A DNA stretch of 64,000 nt, from positions 111,357,672-111,421,671 of the forward strand of contig RSEF01000003.1 of NCBI GenBank assembly GCA_003993805.1. Direction: 5' to 3'. The notes under the pieces are model-generated. The model made no database searches. It saw only the letters and a program-made list of their open reading frames with translations, and had not been told where the DNA came from. Positions 1 through 12,800 of this stretch are shown here, piece by piece. The stretch comes from Himantopus leucocephalus. Its lineage: Eukaryota > Chordata > Aves > Charadriiformes > Recurvirostridae. The position numbers and the translations under genes are program-made. How positions within the stretch are numbered: position 1 is the first letter of the stretch; the number at the start of each line of letters is the position of its first letter.

Positions 1-501
1 AATTACTATTCATGCAGTTATTTATCATGCCTTGGTACGTCCTGATTCCAGACAAGATGGAGAGAGGAATGCCAGAATGCATTCAGAGGGAAGTTAGTGT
101 ATTATGCAAGAGGTTTCAGTAGACAGTTCAAGTGTTCAGGTTTCTTTTTTGAATAGAACCAAACTTCCAAGCCACATTGAGCTTGCCTAGCCTGGTCATT
201 GCAGTACAGCAGACTGTCATACTAAATTCCTGTGTATTTAAAATCCTGGATATTAACCTGCACTTTTTAGTTACTACCAACTGGATTAGCTCAAGATTGT
301 TTTCCATACTGCTTTGTAACATGACACTGTTTGGATTTGTATAGGTGTCCATGGTGGTTTTCTTGTTTGTTTCTAAGATTTCTTAAAATCTTTAGTATTG
401 GGGTTTCTTTCATAGTATCTTGATTTATTGGTTTTTTTCTTATTTTTTTCTTTTCTTGGTGTTAATTTGTTTTTTAAAGTGAGGGCCATGGCCATTTAAG
501 G

Positions 502-962
502 TAGAATGGAATCATAGATTCAGATTGTAAGCAACATGTGGACGTCATCAGATACAACTGCTGTTGAAGTTAGCCCTGCTTTCAAAGTTGTCAGGGCCTT
601 GTCTGAGCAAGTGTTGATCCAATGAATATCCAGTGACGGAGATGCCAAAACCCTTTTGGGAAACCTGTTCGAGTGCTAAGCCACTCTCAAAAAGCTTTTT
701 TCCCCCCTTGTGTCCAGTTGGAATTTTCCAGGTTGCAACCTGTGATTTGCCTCTTGCTCTTTTGCCGTGCACCTGAGAAGCCTGACCTGGTCTTCTCCCT
801 TTGGGTAGTGGCAGACTGCAATTAGATTCCTCCCTTAACCTTCTCCTCTCCAGGGTAAACAAACCTATCACCCTTAGCCTCTCCTCATACGTTATGTTCT
901 TCAGCATCCCAACCATCTTAGTGACCCTCGATTAGACTTTCTCCAGTGTAACAACTGATAAG
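502..962 (-). mobile_element. CR1-type LINE 3' fragment, decayed
   Basis: On the minus strand, positions 916-800 translate to a stretch with YEERLRVIGLF followed by LERRRLREE, the familiar C-terminal tail of CR1 reverse transcriptase (usual form YEERLRELGLF..EKRRLRGDL). Downstream, near 680-600, the frame contains LALEQVSQKGFG, like the CR1 'LEQVAQRGCG' segment. The element ends near 502-520 with a CR1-like tail reading 'tctatgattc' on the minus strand. CR1 is the main bird non-LTR retrotransposon and copies are usually 5'-truncated, as here. The copy carries indels and stops and cannot encode a protein. Both ends are approximate. Confidence 0.8.
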
Positions 963-2465
963 TACTGAGAATGTTGCAAGAAGCCTCTAATATTGCTGAT
1001 CCAATTGCTTTGCGTTGATGATATGTAAAAGGACGGGTACTGGCAGTGGGACCTGGGATACAGAACAGTACCTGTGTTACCTGCAAGAAGTCGTGCTGCA
1101 AAGTTATACCTTAAATGTTATATTTTTGCTAGTACTCTGTGAATGATTCAAGCTTGGACGTATCCCTGTAAATTGTTTGAGACCAAACTCTGGGAAGGTT
1201 TTGGAAGTGTCATGTTGGATAAGAAAGTATTACACAATATTTAGAAAAGTATTACACAGTATTAAAAAAACCCAAACAAACCCGAACTTTGGAAACCTTA
1301 CATATGAGAAACTTTCTGCAGTATATGGTAAGAAATTGTTGTATTGATCCAACAACCACCACGAATAATGTTGCATATTGTTGAGTTCTGCCTACTGCTA
1401 TCTCACTTATTGACTTACTATTGTACTTTAGCATACTACAGTAATTATCTGTTTGCAAACAGATCCTTATTGTAGGGTGCTCCTGTAACAATCGCTCTGA
1501 AAAAATCCTCACGTCTGCTAACTTTCTAAAGAGAATGTTATTTACAGTCTCTTGAGCCTGACTAAGAGAATGTCTCATAATAATACAGAAGAGTATTTTG
1601 TACATCCAGTTCCAAAAGCTAGTGTATTCCACGTATTTTGAGTCAAGAAGACATTCCCCCTTCTCAAAGTGAATGTCTTTTGAAAGCATGCTTCTCGAAC
1701 TGTAGAGTTATTTCTACATTAAGTTGTTCAAGGCATTTGCAATTTGAAGATGGGATTGCTTTGGGTAAATATTAGTAATGAATGTTGTTCCAGCAGGAAG
1801 AGGGAGGCTTTAATTAAGAAAAGTTATGACCAAATAGCAGTCATAAATGATGCTCTTCTTCCACGGATCAAAGTGAATGTTACAAGATACTGATCATCAT
1901 TTGTTTCATAAGAACAATCCATTGAAACAGCACACACTGCTACCTCATGAATCTAAGGCCACCCTTTTTGTTAATATTTTGTTGAAGCACATGGTGGTTG
2001 GTGAGAAAGTGGAAATGCTGAGCACTTGTGTTTTTCTTTTTTTTCCTTATTCAGTAGCAGCATTTCAGAAACATTATCTTTAAAATATTTAATCCATGTA
2101 TAGTGGATTGGATAGGAGACCTGCAGTTCTAGATCTTTCCTCAACATCAGCACTCCATATAATCTTGCTGCCTAATTCTTCTGACATGTAGTTGGGGGAT
2201 ACAGCTGCTTACAAATAAGAGGTGGTCTGCTGGGTTCAGCCTCTTCACAACTGTACTAGGATCTGGGCAGAGTAAGTCTGATTAGTCAGTTATTTAACTA
2301 GTGTAAAAACTTTTCTGTCCACAAATTAGATTGATTTTTATGCTATTCATATGTATATATATAATGTAAGTAGTATATATATTCTAACATAAGGCTTCTG
2401 CAATACTTGTACAATAGTCAAGCATTATCTAATTGTTAATACACCTGTATGTAATCTGTTTTTTT
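963..2465. other. No gene seen; AT-rich unique DNA
   Basis: I see no splice-bounded or family-recognisable coding sequence. Open frames here, including one of 145 codons on the minus strand at 1252-1689, show no recognisable domain. A short (AT)n-like run lies at about 2350-2385. Confidence 0.5.
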
Positions 2466-2560
2466 CCATAATGAGAAATGGAGGTATAGAGGTGATAGTT
2501 GCTTTCCCTGGGCCACATAAGATGTCTACAGTATCCTGAAATAGAAACCAGCTATCTGTG
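2466..2560 (-). repeat. Possible ancient SINE relic (MIR/CORE-like), antisense
   Basis: The order 'gagaaatggagg...agaggtgatagttgctt...gggccacataag' follows the widespread amniote relic read antisense (gagaaactgaggcacagagag..aagt.acttgccc..ggtcacac). The match is loose and made from memory of the consensus. It would be a very old insertion, shared with other amniotes if real. Confidence 0.3.
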
Positions 2561-5500
2561 GCTTACACTTTAAGATTGTTCACTCTCTGTCTTGGGGACT
2601 GAGAAAATGAAGTCGTCAGGCTGCCTTATCTGACTCCAAAAACTCAGAGTTGAAAGAACAGAATTGCCTGTGTTGCAGGGGTTTTAATTGTTCAATTTAA
2701 GTGAAGAAGAATTCTTGTAAAGAACAATTTCATTCTTAAAACCTTGCTCTTCTTTTCTCTAACTTTGGAGATCAAAGCACTTTGTTTTGGGATAAGGGCT
2801 ATAAAAGATTACATTCTTGCCATTATGAAGAAAATATTTCCTGTTACACAGTTTATTGCTAAAATGCAGCTCTGTAACTCTAATAATTCATTATGAATGT
2901 TCCATTTATGAGCTGTTAGAATTAGTAATGCCGACAGTATGTCTGGAATGAAAATATTTTGGCATTTCTAAATAAAAATCTGGATCCAAATCAGGACCTG
3001 AGTAAACATTTTACTATTTTTCCTTGTCATCTTTTATCCTTGCTGTAACTTGTAAAACTGCTAAGGAATTTTTTGACACAATGCCCAACTATTTCATCCA
3101 GTGCTTCCAATATTTTATCAAGTGTGAGCGTGGTTTCCGTGGTGTGTCCCTGTAATAAGAGGTGCTAATTCTGGAGTATCATTTGATGCAATGATCTAAC
3201 GCTTCCGGGGCTAACGATTTCAGTTTTGATTCCCTGATGGCTGCTGCATGTAGGCAGACATAACTATTTGGGAGTTTTGTGGATATAGCTGTATTTGTTT
3301 TTGTAAAAGGTGTGTGATCAAGAGCTGATATTACTGTACACTTCTAGAAGCCATGAGTAGTATTTTGGTCTTTATGGGTTTTTTTGGTATGTAAGGATTG
3401 CTGGGAGCCCACTGTCTAAGTTACTTGAAATAGTTAAAGAACAGTAGGCAGTAAAAATGTTTTGTTTTTTTTTTTCTGACTCAACACAGTCCTTATTTTT
3501 TTCCCTTCTTCCATTCCTCACAGCACCAGCCTTTCACTAGTACCCACTTGGTTGTGTTTCAGCAGTTTGCTTCTCCATACGTCCCGCTATAGTTCTCCAG
3601 TTATTCCATTGGCCAGTATATGCAGTTCTGCCATTGCAAATCCCTAGGAATTCCAAATCTGAACTTCAGCTGTGTTGTTCTTCATTATCCTGGACTCTGT
3701 GGTGTTCATCTGCATAACGGTTACAGGAATGTCAAAGATTACCCCACTTGACAGTGGAAATGATAGAATTTGCTTAATTAACAAAGTACTAACCTTGTGA
3801 ATAGTAGTAGCTTGAAATGCTGAGTACTTGTTAGATTAGGAAGTAGGAGGTAACTGTTGAAATTAGTCTATGTATAGATCTAAAGTGAGAGCGATACAGC
3901 TTAAAGAATTGTTATAAAACTCATTAAGATAGACTTCCATTGGTTTGAAATAGGTCTGTTCAAATTCTGGGCCACTGAAGGGCATTGAGAAGTACAAAGC
4001 ATGCTCTGCTGCTACAAGGAAAACTGCAGCTATCCGGTGTCAGGAAGAATAACTTCTCTTGGTTCAGCTGGCTCACTCCTGTTGCTGCTGCTGCTTTCAC
4101 TGGGTTGCAATGATGATTGGATATAGTGATCTAACTTGTCTCGAACGGTTTGTGATAAGGCTGCAAGAAGTGACCATCAAAGGGTGAAGGTGTTGAAGTT
4201 CCCTTGTAATATTTTTTTTTTCCTGCAGATGAACAAGTCAGTGTGTGGAAGCTGGAGAAAGGAAAGAAGCCAGTGTTCTGATATGGTATTTTCCTTAGTT
4301 TGTTCAAATTACTTTTGTAGCCCTACCAAAAAACTTGAAATTAGTGGATTTTATGTTACCATAGTAGCATGGGATTCTGGATTATTTCACAATTTTTTAA
4401 TCAAGCCCTACTTAGGCTGTTTATTTCAACACTAATCTGTCTCCTCTTCTATTCATGTACACTAAATGTACTGCTCATAAGTTACCAACTGGAGAATTGC
4501 AGATAGCCTGTGAAATGCCACTTTCAATCTGAGTTTTCTTCACTTGTTTCTAATATAGCCATCCCTACACTATTCCAGACCTTTTGGCTCAGTGTAGCAC
4601 TTAATGAATAGAGCGATTACTTGTTTTCACAATGGAGTTCTATTACTTATCCAACCCATTTATTTTTCTGACTTCGTTACAATAAGAGAAAATAACTTAA
4701 ATGATAGAGATGAACAGTGTCACCTCAGGGACTAGTATCAGTTTATATAAAAGAAAGTAAGTTGGCTACATAAAGGTAGATTCTTGCTGTGTAAATGGCA
4801 GGCACATGCCTTGTATTCATGTCTTGTCTGATTTCCAAAGCGAAAGGGTTTGGATGTGCTTAAGAAAATCAAATCACTGAAGTCTTTATTGCTTTTATTT
4901 ATTCTGATCGAGGTAGTCACAGTTTGTCTTTGCAAAATGCAATAGCTGTAAAATACTCAATGAAGTATTTCCTTCTTGGCAGTAGATGGCTACAAATGTG
5001 ATGGATTGAGCATAGTGTAGCTGGCATCCAGAGAAATGTAAGAAACAGCTTCCTAGAATACAAACATTCTTTAAGCACCTGAAATCTGCTGTATGATGGA
5101 TATACCGAAAACCCCACTACAAAGGAAAGGATGAGTTGTCCATGCACAGCACTGCTCTCTAAAGGGTGGGATAAATAGACATTCATTGGCTGAAGTAATT
5201 TCACTTACGGTTAACTGGGCTACTCAGGCTGGTTCTGTGCCTCGCAAGCTGGGGTCTTTCCTCTTTGGGGTTAACAGCAAGTGGCTCTGCATGGCTGTAT
5301 ATATCCGCTAAACAGATGACAGCAGCGTATGATGTCATGAGTTTGTTAATATACCAGGACAATCTCTGCTCTTTAATTCACCGTGGAATGCAGCAGAACC
5401 TTGCTATTTATGTTAGACTAGCGTAGAATTCAAATATGCAGGTCTCAGATTGTGTCTGGAATACAAAATCCTCTTGGAATGCATCCTGAAGCTTAACTCT

Positions 5501-8500
5501 TAATTGTGTTATGTCTGGTGATATCTCCTAATGATTTCCGTTCCAAACACCCTGTTCAGTTTAATGACTCTTTTCCCTTACATATCCCTTCCTCCCTCCT
5601 AACTATTTCTTCCTCATGCACTGGCCTGTATTCTTGAACCATTTTAAGACTAGAAATTAGGGTATCTTCAGGTCTATTGAGCCTGTAAAGATGTTGCTGG
5701 TGACGCTCAGCATGCGTTTCCCCAAAGTCCTGGTCCGGAAAGCATTGATCTTTAAGTTAAGCCCTTTAAGGTGAAGAGTTAAATTTCCCCTCTGACATAC
5801 TAGGGGCATACTGTTCCATCTGTAATACAGCGAAGGCTGTGGAAGAAACTGTCATCACAGATTAGCTTTATTGGTAAGTGGAAAAACCAGGACTCGGTAC
5901 TCCTTTTAAAAAATAATAGTAAAAAAAAAAAAAATTTTTAAAAATTGTCCTGTAAGCCTTGAGAAAAGGGAAGTGGATTCTCCATGTGGAGAAGAAAATA
6001 GTAATAATATGTTCACAGAATTGTCTCTAAATGGATTTCTAGTGAGCTATCAGCTCTTCATGAACAGTGACATGCAGGGAAAAGCTTGGGATTTCAGTCT
6101 GTAGAACAAATCTGTCAGTTTTTAAATGATTGTCTCATAAAATTGCAAGGTGGCACAGAGCAAAATAGGTTTATGGCAGGCGGTTGCCTTTAGAAAATGT
6201 GGCTATGAATGTTGGCACAAATAGATCTGGCAGAAATTGTTATAGTATTTGTCTTTTTGAGACTGGAGCTAGGGTAATCGATAAATCTGTCTTTGAATTT
6301 CAGCGTGACACTTGCTATGATTCTGGCTCGGAGAAATGGCTGTTGGCAGTGAAGGCGGTGCCGTTCACAAAGCAAACATGCCCTCTGCAGGGCACTGCGG
6401 AGAGATGCGCCGCCTTACCTCACTCTGCCCAGAAGGGGCAAATCGAGTGATCCGTCTCGTGTAATATGCAGTAAAAAACCGCCTCCCTGAGACGTAAGTT
6501 AGAGAAGAGGGAAAGCAGAGATAACAGCCAGACACACAGTGCCACAGGGGTCTGCCTTCCACCCTCACCTCCCCCTTTTTCTGTTTGCTGGTTTTGCTTT
6601 AGAATGTTTGCCTCTGGTTTGAGGCTGGGGCTTTGTGTCTTCTGAATAAATGACTTTTACTGGCCTGAACTGTCATGGGCAGTGAGTGTCCATAGACTGG
6701 CTTCTAAATTCTTGGCGCTTGCTTCCTGGTGTTTCAGGTACTGCAGTGCTCTGTGGTAAGATTTTGCTCACCCGATCTGTGGAATGTGGAATACAAAGAA
6801 AAACAATGGAGTAGTAGAGAAGGAAAGCACAAAAAAGGGACAACTTGAGAGTTCAGATAGGGAATTAGAAACAAGGAAATAATAGAGAAAAAATGTGGAA
6901 ATGAAAGAAAAAAGAGGGGCTGGTAGATTACTTTTTTTTAAAGTTGATTATGAGCATGACATCTCAAAAGTAGTCACTGGAACTGAAGAAAACAGCACCT
7001 ATGTAAGAAATAACACAGACCAATTAGTAATATTTTTTTGGTTGTATTTGTCATTGATACATTTAACAATATTATAACTTTTTTGTTTATAGATTGATTA
7101 GAGTAAGTTGACTGAGAGAAGTATTCATGTAATATCAAACTATAGAAAATGAATAAAACCCAGCTTAACGAGACTTTAGTCTCTGTGGATGTCCGTAAAA
7201 CTGGAAGCTAAAAAGCATTTGAGTCTTCTGAATTAAATTACCTATTGAGAGAAAGCCTCAAAGCTGCTTGAGTGAATTTTGACTTGGGAGTAAGCGTCAG
7301 ATTAGGGGAAAGTAGGCAGGATTAGAGTGTCTAAAACAATACTTCTGTGAAAAAAAAAGTTGATCTAAATGTATCAGTTAAATCATTGCATTGTGTTTTA
7401 TGTGCCTGTATTTGCACAGATCAGATGTGTATGCTTGACACGGTGGAAGTAGTGGTTAGATCCATCTCTGAATAAATACCTCTGTGCCACAGCTCTGGCT
7501 ATTCGTTTGAGTGTTATCCCACCTATCTAAAACATATGACTTCTCTGCAGGCTTGAGGGTATTAACTTACTATTTGTTCTCTGTGGTTGTTGCCATATAA
7601 GTAAAATTTGTTTCCTAAAATGTGTGTAAAAAAGAATGAAGGACGATTGCTGGTACAGCCAAAGTAAATGGATTTTATAAATGGTGTTGCTTACTCATGC
7701 TGAAAGCTCTTGTGGCGTTTAAGTGCTAATAACTGATGTAAAAAATCGCCAGTAGAAACGCATTTTGAGTATTCAAAAAGTAAGTTTTATGAGTGCCAGA
7801 AGCCTGGAGTTGAATAATCTTGATCACCATGTGCTAGCACACTTATTAACTGATTCTTTACACATACACAGTAAAGTGCATTCCTATTAATGTTCTTAAC
7901 CAAGAGTTATGCCACTGCAATTAATTAAAGCCAGGGCTGAAATAGACTTTCTCTGTCCTGCTGGGTTCTTTACTGACTCTTACTTCCAGTTCAGGCTATG
8001 AAATTCACCAGTGACACATTTTGAAACTGGTGAGTCTGCAAAGTGTCATTCCCAAACCTATTTCATACCTCCACATTTCAGTTTCACACTGATTAAAGAT
8101 TGCTTGATTATGGCAAGAAGCAGTCTGAAAGCTTACAGATACTGTGCTTGTGGGGAATGGGGTGTAGAACAGAACTTGCAGCATGGGAAACGGGCTAAGA
8201 AACAAGAGAACAGACAGGGAGTATTTACAGATAAACAACATTAAATGGATGCAGGCTTCCACACTGAAACACAGAAGAGCTATATGACATGTCCAAGGTT
8301 CCACCTCAGCCTGTATCGGACCTCTGTTGTTCATCTCCTGGCTGTTTGTGCGGTGGAATAATTCTGGGACCATTCTTTTATCTAAAAACTTTGTTCTGCA
8401 ATCTTTTGTACAGTTTTCACTGAATTATAATGGGAATTTTACTGTGTGGGGATTATAGGACCAGGCCCCGAGTTATCAGTAGACTTTTTTTTATTTGTAG

Positions 8501-9679
8501 CACAATTTTCAGAAGATCCAAATGCACTTGGTAGCCTAAATATTGCTATCAGTAGGTTTAATAAGATACTTTAGCTTTTGTAGACAATTCTACTCTTGTC
8601 CACCATTTGAACTGGAAGTGTGGCAGGAGATCCCATCATGCCTGAGCACGTTTAGATAAATTAAGGGTTTGAATGAAGTAATTGGTGATATAATATAGGA
8701 GCATAAATTAAACACAGAGTTAGTCATTTTAGAACTGCTAAGATGATTCGGGAGATCTGAATTTGAAGATGAAATCCTAAAAGGTTCAGAAGGCAGATCT
8801 CAGGAAGCAAATCTATGCACCATGCACAAGCAGAAATATCTACTTGCAGCTCCCAAAAGAAACAAATATACGCATTTAACTAAAGGGGAATCTTGGTGAA
8901 ATGGTTTCCAGTGTGAAACATGGGAGGCATTTGTGGTGATGAAATATATGTTCTAAAACCATTTTACTAGCAGATTTAAATAGAAACTTGCAGATCTTAT
9001 TCTCTGAGGAGAGTTAGTCAGTGTTAGTTTACCATTTGATCTATGACCGCAATAGCAAGTCATGCGTGGATTTTTATTAATTCTCACTAATTGTCCAGCA
9101 GTTCTGGGAGCTATAGATTTCCATCCATGAAGATAATTGCCTGTGTCACAATGAAAGATCGCTGCAAAAGAAGCATTTAATTTCTTAAATAGTCAATTAA
9201 TACATGATTTAAAACACCACAGTTTCTACGTGATAATGGTATTCCAGGAAAGAATTGCACCTGTTTAGTTACAATAGGAAAATTGTTAGAATATTCTTTA
9301 ACAACATAATAGCTTTATATAAAGCTCTGTAACTTACTTTCCCTTCTAAATAAAGTGATGTTCACTCAGAGAAAGTATTTGCCTAGCTGAGTTGTGGGAC
9401 TGATCATAATGTTGGTGTCACTGGCACCTTTCAGCTGGTGTCACCTTCCAGCTGCTGATGGGAATCCCCGAGCTGTGAAGACCCTGACTGTGTGACACAA
9501 GCCCAAGGTGTAGGAGCACCTGCTCCCGTGGAGGAATGGATGAGGCTGAAGAGCAAGATTTGGTAGCCAGACACAGTATTACTACAACTTCTCATCAGTT
9601 TCCGGTTTATCAAAAAGGCACTACTTAAAGGTCCTTTAACCTCTGGTTTGTGGCTCAAACTGGGGCACTAAGTAAATAC
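2561..9679. other. No gene seen; unique intergenic or intronic DNA
   Basis: A long stretch of AT-rich unique sequence without a recognisable gene or young transposon. It holds scattered homopolymers (for example A/T runs near 5921-5945). Open frames up to 122 codons (8005-8373 minus) carry no domain I recognise. Confidence 0.5.
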
Positions 9680-9870
9680 CTCTCTTCTTCTAAAAATGCA
9701 AGTAGCTGTTTCAGTGCTGCATGCTTCCCACCCAGCTCCTGCACCTTTGGGAGCAGCCGTAACATGGGATGCTGATTGATGTCATGCTCAGTTCCTAATC
9801 CAATTGGTACAATCACGCTGTGCTGAAGAGGAGTTGCCATTCTAGTTGTGATATCTTTAGGATTCAAAGG
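9680..9870 (-). CDS. Candidate coding exon, unidentified
   Basis: On the minus strand an acceptor-like sequence (pyrimidine-rich, ending 'attctgcag') precedes 9870, and a donor-like 'GAGAG|GTATTT' follows 9680. The 191-nt interval between them is open throughout in one frame. The product would begin PLNPKDITTRM, contain VIVPIGLGTEHD and end in a helix-like LKQLLAFLEEER. The composition looks like folded protein rather than low complexity. The reading frame runs on a few codons past the donor before a stop, as expected for an exon running into an intron. I do not recognise the family and found no confident partner exon nearby. It could still be a chance frame. Confidence 0.25.
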
Positions 9871-12800
9871 CTGCAGAATGTTAGACTCTCCTGAGAAGCA
9901 ATAATTTTGGACACTTGGCCATCAGATTATTTTAGGAAAAACATGCGTTACAAAGGCCATGTTAACACTAGAGGTAGTGTCTCTACCTTTGATATGTTCT
10001 TGCTAATTTCATTTGACTTTTCCAAAGTCTTTCAGGTAAGGCCAGATGCAAAAAATGTATCTGCTGTCTGGTGTAACAGCTACTACTCCCAGTGTGGTGT
10101 TGTCTACTACACCAAAGCGAGTTCATTCTAAATTTTAAGCAGAAATGACTTGAAGTGCTTTCCTGAAGTCACAATCAATTGTAGAAAAAAAACCCTCAAT
10201 TGTGACAATAATAAAATGGTGTGGCTTGGGTGGCCACGGACACAGGCAGTCCTTCTGGATGGTGCTGCTTTATGTAGCATTATGGACCTTGGGGTAAGGG
10301 TTGGCACGGTGTAGCAGATTTGTCTTCTGGAGGTTTTTAGGCTCACTGGTGTAAATCAGATGAATGGAGCTTACTGACTTCTTACTTGAGCATTACAGAT
10401 TAGACACAATTTTCCACCTGCAACACTGAACAGGTGAGTTGTGCCCTTTTCCTATAAAGACTATTACAGCAGTAGCATAAGCTACTGGCTATATGGCAGT
10501 GCCGGCAGTCTTGTGTAGGAAGGACGCAGAAGCAGAGTCCATAAAAATATATTGCAAAACCCAGCTTCTCTCAGGTGAAAGGAATTTGTGATGACTTTTT
10601 ACCTCAGTTTTTGTCTTGGCATTGATTGATATTACTGGGATATTTTTCATTCACACACACAACAGATACATGTAGTAAGTTCAGAATGTGAAGCACAATA
10701 TCTGTTTGAGATTGATGGTACGACTTGCCTTTCCTATGAGGCTTAGATTACAGTTGTAATTGGCAATATGTTTGATCTAGTCATTAAAATATGTTTCCAA
10801 ACTTTTTTCTTCACATCTGAGATCCTTTCTAACAAAAGATGTAACTGTACTGGAGAGTGTAGTTACGATGTCTTTGCTATTTTTCCCACTCTTTGTCCCC
10901 TCTTTGCCCCTCCTCCCGTTCTTGTTGAACTTGTATTTTTGCTACTGCTACAAAAATGAAATGAATCGCCAAGTCTTATTTGTAGCTGCAGGGAGTAAAA
11001 AGTACATAGAAAAGCAGTCTATGAAGCGGATTTGGGCTAGTGTGATAAGGCAGCTATAGCTATGATATGACTTTTATTTCCTGTGGAATGTCCTTGTAAA
11101 TGTTTCTAATCTTTTATTAACTGCTTGTTTTGGCTTTTGCTTGTTATAAACTGTGGTGTAAAGAATCACTGGAGTGGTTCCCCACTGCTCCCCACATTGC
11201 AGCTGAATAAGGCATTTCCTACTTGTATTATGCTTTGTAGCTAGATATACTTGCAAAAAAAATACCTAAAAAATTTACCCCACCAATATGATTCTTTAAT
11301 GCTGTATGACTGATGCTTGCACGTTTCTTTCTGCAGCTCTCAGCATGTGGCCTTAACCCTTCCTCAAATGAGCACACTTGTAATTACAAAGGGAGTAATG
11401 ATTTTCTGTTTTTTTTTTTTTTTTAATGGAGTGGAAAAGATGTGCAAATCTCGGCTCAGAAAGTACATTTAAATCCCTTCTATCTGGAAACCTTTCAAAT
11501 TGCTTCATACTTCTAAAATAGAGTGTCAGCTTGCTGTCAGGGCATGATATAGAATGGCAAATTGCTGTGTCTAGCCCTCTGCTCTCAACTGTATTAGGCA
11601 AGCTTTCTGACTCAAGATGTTACATCCGAAATACAAATGTTAATCATAGGCCTATTCTGCACCTTCTTTTTCAAACAAAGTTAGAAGTAGACATTCAATA
11701 TGTTACATTAGAGATGATAATTTAATTGTTTGCTGTCCTGATCATAGTAGAAAAATATAGCATCCATCAGCACCTTCTTGTTTGGGTCTAACTCAGATCC
11801 GTAGTGGTCATCTCATAATAAAAGCTATCCATCAGTTACTTCTACAGATGCAGACAAACGTCCTTGTATCTTAGTTAGCTTTCATGCACGGCGCTCTGTT
11901 CAGGGACAGTTCCAACTCACTATGCAACCAGGTGACAAATCACTTTAAATTGTAGCCATTTTACAACCTGCTCAACAGGGGAAGCTGGAAGTTGGACTTT
12001 CCCTTTGACTACTTGTTTTGTCTCTTTCTCATTAACTAACAAATATGCGTGAAGTCTTAGTCTCCCAGAAGTTATTCTTAGGTTCAAATTTGAGTCAGAA
12101 AGCAAGAGTCTCTGATTTGTCCATGATTTAATAAATATCTGTCCTGTTTGTTATTGTGGAGTGCCATTAGGACTGCATTTGTCACATAATGACAGCACTA
12201 GCAGCTGCAAAGTCAGGCGGCAGATTACAGACTCCTGTAGACAAGGGATATACCTAATTGTGGTTTGCAAGATACTTCTAAGGCATTTGACAGAAAATTC
12301 TTGCTGAGTGTTTGTGGAAACAGTGATATCTCTGTAATCTTTTCTATTTGTTTTGGTCCTACCTGCCCTTGCTTGGGGCTTCCTTTTTGGTCTAGCCCTG
12401 TGGCCACTGGAGTAATTAAAAAATCACCCTCAGACTAGGAGGGTCTTTGGTCATCTCTCATTGTCTTATTTGTCTGGAAGAATTTTCTTTCTCTCAACCA
12501 TCGGCTACACTCTCACCTATTTACTTCCACGATTTACATCACTTATTTACCTAATTTTATGATCCATAAATCATTCTCCCCCAAAGCTTTTCTGTGCTGA
12601 CTCCAGCTGTGCTACTTCAGTGCATTCCGATAGCTGGTATGTTCTACCTTTAGGGTTAGTTTAATTTTCCTCTAAGGCCAAAGCCTGAAGCTCCATGGGA
12701 GCTCGTAGGGTATTGATCAGTCCTTAGGAAATGGTAGTTTGCTCACCTAATTGAGCTAGGCCCCAGACTGCAGCGCTGAGAAGGGTCTGCTCAGTGACTT

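Noticed and set aside
1252..1689. 145-codon minus-strand frame
   Set aside because: No domain and no splice sites or convincing codon pattern; longest chance frame in an AT-rich region.
8258..8325. Possible third MIR-like relic
   Set aside because: Only a few words match the remembered consensus; too weak to call.
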